Shown one piece after another: positions 1 to 4,937 of a DNA stretch of 13,020 bases (its first letter is position 1; each line of letters opens with the position of its first letter). The position numbers and the translations under genes are program-made. The stretch lies in assembly GCA_016935935.1 (NCBI GenBank), contig JAFGPZ010000272.1, forward strand, positions 1 through 13,020, written 5' to 3'. This stretch comes from Deltaproteobacteria bacterium. Its GTDB lineage: Bacteria > Desulfobacterota > Syntrophia > Syntrophales > UBA2210. The notes beneath the pieces are model-generated. The model had not been told where the DNA came from and ran no database searches. It saw nothing but the letters and a program-made list of their open reading frames with translations.

Positions 1-23
1 AAAAAACATAGGAGGTTTTGATA

Positions 24-251
24 ATGCCGAAAGCCGTCAAAATATCGGATGAACTTGCTGCCAACGCGGCGATGTACGCAAAGGTTGAAAACCGGTCGCT
101 TGCCGGGCAGGTGGAATACTGGGCAAAACTTGGAAAGATCGCGGATGAAAATCCCGATCTTCCGATATCATTTATAAAGGACATCCTGATTGGAATGGCG
201 CAGATTCGGAGTGGGCAGAAGACATCATACGTCTTTGGTGAAAAGGAATGA
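24..251 (+). CDS. ParD-like antitoxin of a type II toxin-antitoxin pair
   Basis: A 75-residue protein, probably the antitoxin that neutralises the RelE/ParE-type toxin encoded next. The N-terminus reads PKAVKISDELAANA and is followed by RSLAGQVEYWAKLGK and ENPDLP. From memory these match the ParD-like antitoxin family, in which the N-terminal part is a DNA-binding region of ribbon-helix-helix type and the C-terminus wraps the toxin. ATG at 24 is chosen over the in-frame TTG at 18 because AGGAGG (10-15) lies 8 nt before it. The stop overlaps the toxin start (ATGA, 248-251), which implies translational coupling. The family normally autorepresses its own promoter, but that promoter would lie left of the window. 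Family assignment is fairly sure; binding partner is inferred from position. Confidence 0.85.
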   Translation: MPKAVKISDELAANAAMYAKVENRSLAGQVEYWAKLGKIADENPDLPISFIKDILIGMAQIRSGQKTSYVFGEKE

Positions 252-529
252 GCCGCCAGGTATTTCAGTCGCCGCTTTTTGAAAGGCAAAAAAAGCGTCT
301 GGTTAAAAAAGAAGTCGAAGTTTTAGATACAGGAATTAAAGAGATTATGGAAAACCCCGAAGTGGGTGAACCTAAAAGAAGCGACATCGCAGGTGTATAC
401 GTTTACAAGTTTAAAGTGGGACATAAACTGTTTTTGCTGGCTTACGAGTTTGACGATTCGGAAATTGACCTTCTGGCACTGGGTCCCCATGAAAATTTCT
501 ACAGGGATCTGAAGCGTTATCTGAAGTAA
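248..529 (+). CDS. RelE/ParE-family toxin
   Basis: A 93-residue basic protein with the size and layout of RelE/ParE toxins: an N-terminal helical hairpin rich in Lys/Arg (FERQKKRLVKKEVEVLD), then the beta-sheet core (VYVYKFKVGHKLFLLAYEF, followed by LLALGPHENFYRDLKRYLK). The C-terminal GPHENFYRDLK signature occurs in toxins paired with ParD-like antitoxins. The sequence does not settle whether it cleaves ribosome-bound mRNA (RelE-like) or poisons gyrase (ParE-like). Its start codon overlaps the antitoxin stop by 4 nt, so it depends on translation of the antitoxin gene. It is full length with no sign of decay. Confidence 0.85.
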   Translation: MSRQVFQSPLFERQKKRLVKKEVEVLDTGIKEIMENPEVGEPKRSDIAGVYVYKFKVGHKLFLLAYEFDDSEIDLLALGPHENFYRDLKRYLK

Positions 530-546
530 TTTTATAGAGCCATATC

Positions 547-565
547 CGGCAAAGCCGAAATTTTT
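547..565 (+). terminator. Possible short rho-independent terminator after the first TA pair
   Basis: CGGC-AAA-GCCG forms a short 4-bp hairpin (547-557) followed by AAA and then TTTTT (561-565). It lies 18 nt after the toxin stop, in the right place to end that transcript. The stem is short, so this is a weak call. Confidence 0.4.
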
Positions 566-677
566 ATATATATCGAAATAAGCGCTACTGAGTGGCTTAT
601 ACTCTTTAATGAACCTATTTTCACCCAAATGTGCATTTTAAGGGATATAACTGTGGGGTCTACCTCTTTTTTATAAG

Positions 678-1439
678 CTACCACAATCCCTCAGCCTGAC
701 AGGGTTCCTTTACAAATAAATTCTCATTTCCCTGAATCTTCTCTATCCTCTTACTCCTCTCGCATTCCCAGGCATCGGCTGGATCTTCTTTGTCCCATGT
801 CTCGAAGAGTTTCTGGTTCTTTTTAGTGATGATTCCATATCCCGGGTAGGCCCAGTTCATATAGAAGTACGTCCGTGCAATATCTCCCCGTTTTTCAGGT
901 GGAGGCTCCGCTTTTCTATCTTCAATCTCCATGTCACAGTTTCCGAATTCTCTTTTCTCTCCCGGGATAATCCCATAGGGGTAGTTTGAGCGAAGTCCGT
1001 TGACTTCCCCCACAGCCGGCACAAGGTTGTACATATCTGCCTGCATGTATCGGTACTGAGGCTGAGTCTTTTCGACACACTTCCGACCTTTATAGGGTTT
1101 GCCCTTAGGTGTTACACAGTCTGGACTCCCGTTCTTCCATTCAGGGAAGTTATGTCCAAACTCATAGGCTGGTACTATGTGCTCCCACTCAACACTATTT
1201 GCACGTTTCCATTTTTTCTTCGGAGTGTATCTGTCTGAAGGAATGATTTTCTTTTTCATGGTGAATGGGCAGTTGCAGTAGAATGTGGTGAGATGGTCTG
1301 AGTAAACTTGTTTTAAAAGGATCACCTTTACTTTGCTGAATGACTGGAATCTGGTGTTGCCCTTGTCGGCGGCATAGGAGAAACTTACGATCAAGCAGAT
1401 CGTTAACAAAACTATGAGAAGTGATACAAGTCTCTTCAT
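678..1439 (-). CDS. endA: Secreted endonuclease I (EndA/Vvn/Dns family)
   Basis: A 253-residue non-specific nuclease of the endonuclease I family, which cuts DNA (and often RNA) in the periplasm or outside the cell. Residues 1-23 form a signal peptide (KR, a hydrophobic run, then SYA before ADKG). The beta-beta-alpha-metal active site is clear: EWEHIVPA at 84-91, with H87 as the expected general base, then MYNLVPAVGEVNGLRSNYPYG at about 136-156, carrying the Asn and Glu for metal binding. RGDIARTYFYM (184-194) and WECERSKRIEKIQGN near the end are also typical. The mature protein has seven cysteines (55, 57, 108, 121, 168, 226, 247); an odd number leaves at least one unpaired if disulfides form. 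The start has an AAGGGA ribosome site (1446-1451 on the complement). It lies 42 nt after the IHF-like gene and is probably co-transcribed with it. Roles in this family include nutrient DNA use, limiting uptake of foreign DNA and breaking down extracellular DNA. Confidence 0.93.
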   Translation of the reverse strand: MKRLVSLLIVLLTICLIVSFSYAADKGNTRFQSFSKVKVILLKQVYSDHLTTFYCNCPFTMKKKIIPSDRYTPKKKWKRANSVEWEHIVPAYEFGHNFPEWKNGSPDCVTPKGKPYKGRKCVEKTQPQYRYMQADMYNLVPAVGEVNGLRSNYPYGIIPGEKREFGNCDMEIEDRKAEPPPEKRGDIARTYFYMNWAYPGYGIITKKNQKLFETWDKEDPADAWECERSKRIEKIQGNENLFVKEPCQAEGLW

Positions 1440-1481
1440 TGATTTTCCCTTGTCAGGATAACCTGGAATACTATGTGCTCA

Positions 1482-1763
1482 TCAACCGTTGATTTTATCC
1501 TTTAGCCTCGAAGAGCACCTGAAAGTGACAACCTTTCTCGGTTCCAATGTGATGCTTTCCCCGGTTTTAAAGTTTCTTACTTGCCGTGCGTTCTTTTTTT
1601 TGACACAAAATTTCCCGAACCCGCTTATCATGACATCCTCACCGTTCATAAGCGATTGTTTCATTATCCCCAAAAAGGATTCCAATATATCTGAAGATTT
1701 GCTTTGAGGAAAACCAATCTGGTTCTGGATTGATTGTATTATCTCTGCTTTTGTAAGAGCCAT
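1482..1763 (-). CDS. IHF-alpha-like HU/IHF family DNA-bending protein
   Basis: A 93-residue member of the HU/IHF family. The N-terminus MALTKAEIIQSI and the ISGFGKFCVKKKNAR, GESITLEPRKVVTF blocks follow IHF-alpha, a subunit that bends DNA sharply at specific sites. Oddly, the usually near-invariant GRNPKTGE tip of the DNA-binding arm reads VRNFKTGE here (about residues 62-69), so the proline that wedges between base pairs is replaced by phenylalanine. That suggests altered bending or a divergent paralogue. It is the first gene of a probable two-gene operon with the nuclease downstream. The ribosome site AAAGGAGGT is strong and sits inside a perfect palindrome. A second family member of the ordinary HU kind is encoded at 8719. 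Confidence 0.88.
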   Translation of the reverse strand: MALTKAEIIQSIQNQIGFPQSKSSDILESFLGIMKQSLMNGEDVMISGFGKFCVKKKNARQVRNFKTGESITLEPRKVVTFRCSSRLKDKING

Positions 1764-1766
1764 AGG

Positions 1767-1778
1767 GGAGGTACCTCC
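1767..1778 (-). promoter_or_regulatory. Perfect 12-bp palindrome overlapping the ribosome binding site of the IHF-like gene
   Basis: GGAGGTACCTCC is its own reverse complement and lies 3 nt before the start codon, so the Shine-Dalgarno GGAGG sits in one arm and its complement in the other. It could be a protein-binding site that blocks translation initiation, or a small hairpin (GGAG/CTCC with a 4-nt loop) that hides the ribosome site. It could also be chance, since GGAGG is expected here. Confidence 0.45.
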
Positions 1779-1823
1779 TTTGATAATAAAGGTGTTTGAA
1801 TTTTATGGGGCATATCGATAGAG

Positions 1824-1852
1824 AAACTACTTGTATATTGCAATTTTGTCAA
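1824..1852 (-). promoter_or_regulatory. Possible sigma-70 promoter for the IHF-like/endonuclease operon
   Basis: On the minus strand, a perfect TTGACA -35 box (1847-1852) is followed after 17 bp by TAGTTT (1824-1829), a poor -10. Spacing and position, about 60 nt upstream of the IHF-like start codon, fit. The -10 is weak, so confidence is limited. Confidence 0.45.
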
Positions 1853-2011
1853 GGAAAAACAGATAGATAATGACTGCAAACGAATTAACAGTCAATTGCC
1901 TTTTAATTGGTGTTGTCTCAATGAATTGTCGATGCGGGTATCCGTGCAGAAAAACGTAGAATTAAGCTCAATCCTCACCGTCTTTCTTACAGGTTAAAGC
2001 CAGGCATACAT

Positions 2012-2040
2012 TAGTGGCACTTATGTTCATATATAGTGAG
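2012..2040 (+). repeat. 29-bp direct repeat, copy 1, before the NERD gene
   Basis: Starts TAGTGGCAC and ends CATATATAGTGAG. It matches 4878-4906 at 28 of 29 positions (T here, C there, at position 11), while the sequence on either side is unrelated. It contains the small dyad AGTG-G-CACT and a further AGTG at the right end. It stops inside the ribosome-binding region of the NERD gene (start codon at 2051). It is probably a shared promoter or operator, or a recombination border. Confidence 0.8.
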
Positions 2041-2050
2041 AGGACTTGTT

Positions 2051-2806
2051 ATGGCGGATCTGCAATACATTAAACCGAACAGGCTCAGGGAAGAAGCCGA
2101 AAGAAACCGGGAAAATGCCAGGCATGCAGGATTGGTTATTTTACTGGCATCTCTGGTCCTTTTTGTTGCAATCGGCGGAGGCGGTCTGCCGGGAATCGCC
2201 ATAATTGGAGCGGTACTGGCCGGTATAGTCGGTTTGTGCGTCATGTGCGGTGCCGGCACCGATACTATAATCGCCGAGGCCGGTGCTGAAGGCGAAGAAT
2301 CTGCACTGACAGTATTGTCGGAACTGGACGACAGCTACACTATATTCAACCAGGTAAGAATACCGTGTACAAAATCGAAGACAGGGTACAGGGAAGCTGA
2401 TTTTGTTGTCTGCGGGCCCAGCGGAATATTTATAGTTGAGGTAAAAAATAATAAAGGGATCATCGTGGGAACCGAGGCCGATCCGAAATGGAAAGTTCGA
2501 AAGGTTGGGGGAAGGGGAACTCCATATTCTGATTATATGAGAAACCCCATCAAACAGGTTAGATCTCAAATCTTTCCCTTGAAGGAGTACCTTGCATCCA
2601 GGAGTATCGATGATACCTGGATTAACGGAGCGGTGCTGTTCACTAATCCGGAGAGCGCCCTGAAGTTGCGTATTAGTGGAAGGGTTCCTGTTTTGAGGCC
2701 TGCAAATATTGAGGAGCACATCACGAAATATAGACAGAGATATTCCTTTGAACATCAGCATGAAGTTGTTTCTGTGCTAACGACGCTAAACGTTGTGGAG
2801 GTTTGA
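2051..2806 (+). CDS. Membrane-anchored NERD-domain (nuclease-related) protein
   Basis: A 251-residue protein. Residues 1-26 are charged (RLREEAERNRENARH) and 27-67 form two hydrophobic membrane segments joined by a Gly-rich turn (AIGGGGLPG). A NERD domain of the PD-(D/E)xK nuclease type follows from about residue 78: GAEGEESALTVLSEL, then YREADFVVCGPSGIFIVEVKNNKG (E114, D117, E130 and K132 are candidate active-site residues), then NPIKQVRSQ at 165-173, similar to the NPxxQ motif of the family. The C-terminal part (about 190-225) ends the fold and has no known extra domain. NERD proteins are thought to act on DNA, but few have been tested. ATG at 2051 is preferred over GTG 2036 because GAGAGG lies 7 nt before it. 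It shares its upstream 29-bp element with recD2. Confidence 0.85.
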   Translation: MADLQYIKPNRLREEAERNRENARHAGLVILLASLVLFVAIGGGGLPGIAIIGAVLAGIVGLCVMCGAGTDTIIAEAGAEGEESALTVLSELDDSYTIFNQVRIPCTKSKTGYREADFVVCGPSGIFIVEVKNNKGIIVGTEADPKWKVRKVGGRGTPYSDYMRNPIKQVRSQIFPLKEYLASRSIDDTWINGAVLFTNPESALKLRISGRVPVLRPANIEEHITKYRQRYSFEHQHEVVSVLTTLNVVEV

Positions 2807-2811
2807 TACTC

Positions 2812-2831
2812 CCTTCCCCTGAAGGGGAAGG
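2812..2831 (+). terminator. Perfect 8-bp hairpin just after the NERD gene
   Basis: CCTTCCCC-TGAA-GGGGAAGG begins 5 nt after the stop codon. It is GC-rich and could end or protect the transcript, but no T-run follows on either strand, so it is not a classic intrinsic terminator. A decayed relative, also right after a stop codon, lies at about 12486-12508. Confidence 0.5.
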
Positions 2832-2925
2832 CCAAATAAAGCTGTATGTAATTTTGCTTTTATATAGAAGCATTCCAGAAGATATGCCGAAAAATGGTTT
2901 AAAAATGTTACTGTTTGGACACTTT

Positions 2926-2996
2926 TAGTTTACATATCGAAATAATACCAAACTATCGCTTGCTTTTGGTTTATATTTGTGATAATTTGTAAACTA
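2926..2996 (+). promoter_or_regulatory. Inverted repeats flanking the abiE promoter (candidate AbiEi operator)
   Basis: TAGTTTACA (2926-2934) and its exact reverse complement TGTAAACTA (2988-2996) bracket the promoter, the right arm ending on the first base of the abiEi start codon. Nested between them is a 6-bp pair, ACCAAA (2947-2952) and TTTGGT (2965-2970). In the studied streptococcal AbiE system, AbiEi represses its own promoter by binding inverted repeats there. The layout here suggests the same, but that is inference. Confidence 0.65.
2978..2986 (+). promoter_or_regulatory. Possible extended -10 promoter element for abiE
   Basis: TGTGATAAT fits an extended -10 (TGn plus GATAAT), with a possible TTGCTT -35 at 2960-2965 at a short 15-bp spacing. 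Transcription would begin within a few bases of the ATG at 2996, and no ribosome binding site precedes that ATG, so the message may be leaderless. Confidence 0.45.
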
Positions 2997-3775
2997 TGAG
3001 CATACATGGCACCTATAAAATAAACCAGCTTATAACTCAATGGCCCAGAGGTACGGTCTCCACAACCACTCATCTGGAAAAACTAGGGTTCAGCCGGGGC
3101 TTAGTAAAAAGATACACGAGCAGCAGGTGGCTCGTTCCCCTTGGCCGCGGCGCATTTATCCTTAAAGGTGATAAGGTAAATTGGTCAGGAGGTCTCTATG
3201 CACTTCAAACACAGCTTCATCTCTCTATCCATACCGGGGGCAAGACTGCATTAGAAATGAAGGGATATGGCCATTACCTTTCCGAAAAAACCCGGCGAGT
3301 TTTTTTATATGGAAGTCACAATCATAAATTGCCTGCCTGGTTTATAAAATATGACTGGGGGGTCAACGTTGTATACTCTTGTACAAATCTATTTCCCGAA
3401 GATTATACAAAAGGGTTTTCGGAATTTGCAGAAAATGAATTTGCAATACGAATATCTTCGCCGGAAAGAGCCATGATGGAAATGTTATACCATGTCCCCA
3501 ACAAAGCCAGTTTTAACGAAGCTTTTTTAATAATGGAGGCTCTAACAAGCTTGCGGCCTGAAACAGTTACGGAACTTCTCCAATCATGCAACTTCGTAAA
3601 GGTGAAAAGGCTTTTCATGTATATGGCGGAAATGCATAATCACCCATGGGTTGGACAGCTCAATCTTTCAAATGTTGACTTTGGAAAAGGGAAACGAGTG
3701 ATTGTACCCAATGGAAAGCTTGATAAAAAATATCACATAACGGTACCCAAAACTTATGATGAGGTCCTGTTTTGA
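2996..3775 (+). CDS. abiEi: AbiEi-family antitoxin / transcriptional repressor
   Basis: A 259-residue AbiEi-type protein, the antitoxin half of a type IV toxin-antitoxin or abortive infection pair. The N-terminal winged-helix part is seen in INQLITQWPRGTVSTTTHLEKLGFSRGLVKRYTSSRWLVPLGRGAFIL (about residues 9-56), matching the family's DNA-binding domain. The C-terminal part contains ISSPERAMMEMLYHVPN (about 154-170), also typical. In known AbiE systems the protein represses the operon and counters the toxin without binding it. The ATG at 2996 has no ribosome binding site, but no later start would keep the conserved N-terminus. The stop overlaps the toxin start by 4 nt. The dyads upstream are likely its operator. 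Confidence 0.88.
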   Translation: MSIHGTYKINQLITQWPRGTVSTTTHLEKLGFSRGLVKRYTSSRWLVPLGRGAFILKGDKVNWSGGLYALQTQLHLSIHTGGKTALEMKGYGHYLSEKTRRVFLYGSHNHKLPAWFIKYDWGVNVVYSCTNLFPEDYTKGFSEFAENEFAIRISSPERAMMEMLYHVPNKASFNEAFLIMEALTSLRPETVTELLQSCNFVKVKRLFMYMAEMHNHPWVGQLNLSNVDFGKGKRVIVPNGKLDKKYHITVPKTYDEVLF

Positions 3776-4689
3776 AAAACACTCAGTACTTCGAGCAGGC
3801 AAAACTTCTTCTGAAGGCATTACCGATCATCAATTCAGAAAGCGTTTTCGCACTAAAAGGTGGAACAGCAATTAATTTTTTCTTGAGAAACTTACCGCGA
3901 ATTTCCGTCGATATAGATTTAACGTACACTTTGGTAAATGATAGAAATACAGCTCTTTCCGACATAAATGAATCATTGCACAGAATATCAAATAAGATTA
4001 AAAGGGTTTTCCCCAACACAGTTATCATCCCTAAAAGACTGCACAACAGTGACCAATTGCAGGGGCTCATCCTGAGAGAGGGTGACGCCACGGTTAAAAT
4101 TGAGCCTAATTTAGTCCTTCGCGGCACCGTTTATCCACCTGAAAATCTCAGACTTTCAGAAAGAGCACAGGACCTTTTTGAAACTTCAATGGATATTAGA
4201 TCTCTATGCATGGAAGAACTCTATGCAGGGAAAGTATGTGCGGCATTGGACAGGCAACATCCGAGAGATCTCTTTGATGTTCATTTGTTGCTACAGAAAG
4301 AGGGTTTCAGTGATAAAATCAGAAAAGCATTTATAGTATACCTCATCAGCCACCCTAGACCAATATTCGAATTACTTAACCCGAGATTCATTGACCTTAA
4401 AAATACTTATAACAATGAGTTCATAGGTATGACAGTGGAAGAAATTGGTCTTGACGAACTTATCGAAACCAGAGAAAAGCTGGTTTCCCTGGTTAATAAT
4501 GAATTAAAGCCGGATGAAAAACATTTCCTTTTATCCGTGAAAGAAGGTACCCCTGATTGGAACTTACTTGGCTTGAATGGAATCGAACAGTTGCCGGCAG
4601 TTAAGTGGAAGCTCGTAAACATAAACAAAATGAGTCGAGATAAACGTAAGACAGCCCTGTCAAATTTAAAAAAGCACCTTGAAGTTTAG
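3772..4689 (+). CDS. abiEii: AbiEii-family nucleotidyltransferase toxin
   Basis: A 305-residue nucleotidyltransferase of the AbiEii/MenT-type family. Relatives stop growth by modifying nucleic acids; mycobacterial MenT proteins add nucleotides to tRNA. The active-site signature is intact: FALKGGTAINFF (GG at 30-31), then ISVDIDLTY with D47 and D49 as metal ligands. The later conserved block KVCAALDRQHPRDLFDV (K154, D160, R165, D166, D169) is also present. Translation starts at TTG 3772, which overlaps the abiEi stop (TTGA). GAGG at 3761-3764 lies 7 nt upstream. The rare start and the overlap would keep toxin output low and tied to the antitoxin. Full length; no damage seen. Substrate unknown. 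Confidence 0.9.
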   Translation: MKNTQYFEQAKLLLKALPIINSESVFALKGGTAINFFLRNLPRISVDIDLTYTLVNDRNTALSDINESLHRISNKIKRVFPNTVIIPKRLHNSDQLQGLILREGDATVKIEPNLVLRGTVYPPENLRLSERAQDLFETSMDIRSLCMEELYAGKVCAALDRQHPRDLFDVHLLLQKEGFSDKIRKAFIVYLISHPRPIFELLNPRFIDLKNTYNNEFIGMTVEEIGLDELIETREKLVSLVNNELKPDEKHFLLSVKEGTPDWNLLGLNGIEQLPAVKWKLVNINKMSRDKRKTALSNLKKHLEV

Positions 4690-4783
4690 ACCTGTTCCCT
4701 AAATTTGGCTGAAAAGCAGTCTCTGTTTCAATTCACTTCTCATTAATCTCATTTTTTAACTTCGGCGAATACTTGAAATTAAC

Positions 4784-4816
4784 GTACTCCCCGCCTAAAA
4801 AACGAGGCTTTCCGGG
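4784..4816 (+). mobile_element. Possible leftover end of an IS200/IS605-type element
   Basis: GTACTCCCCGCCT, an A-rich loop, AGGC (4805-4808) and CGGG (4813-4816) can fold as a two-part hairpin (GCCT/AGGC inside CCCG/CGGG). It resembles, from memory, the hairpin ends of IS200/IS605 elements. No TnpA or TnpB reading frame is nearby, so at most this is a remnant, in the 212-bp gap between abiEii and the second repeat copy. Weak. Confidence 0.2.
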
Positions 4817-4877
4817 CATGAAAAAGTGTAAGCATGCAGCTCGTTAGACCCTAATCTGCAATTAAGAATTCTTTAGA

Positions 4878-4906
4878 TAGTGGCACTCATGTTCATATAT
4901 AGTGAG
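4878..4906 (+). repeat. 29-bp direct repeat, copy 2, before recD2
   Basis: Same as 2012-2040 except one T-to-C change. It ends 31 nt before the chosen recD2 start. TGGCAC (4881-4886) looks like the -24 box of a sigma-54 promoter, but the -12 GC pair is missing in both copies. TATATA near the right end could be a -10, with no good -35 at the proper distance. Confidence 0.8.
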
Positions 4907-4937
4907 GGAGAAAAGAAGAAACAAAAAAGGATACGCT

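Noticed and set aside
323..628. Minus-strand frame opposite the first toxin
   Set aside because: Mostly antisense to the toxin gene, no ribosome site or conserved motif.
2015..2030. Sigma-54 promoter in the 29-bp repeat (TGGCAC -24 box)
   Set aside because: The -12 position reads TTCAT in both copies, so the almost invariant GC is missing; kept only as a remark.
2036..2050. GTG 2036 as start of the NERD protein
   Set aside because: It lies inside the repeat and has no ribosome site, while ATG 2051 has GAGAGG at proper distance.
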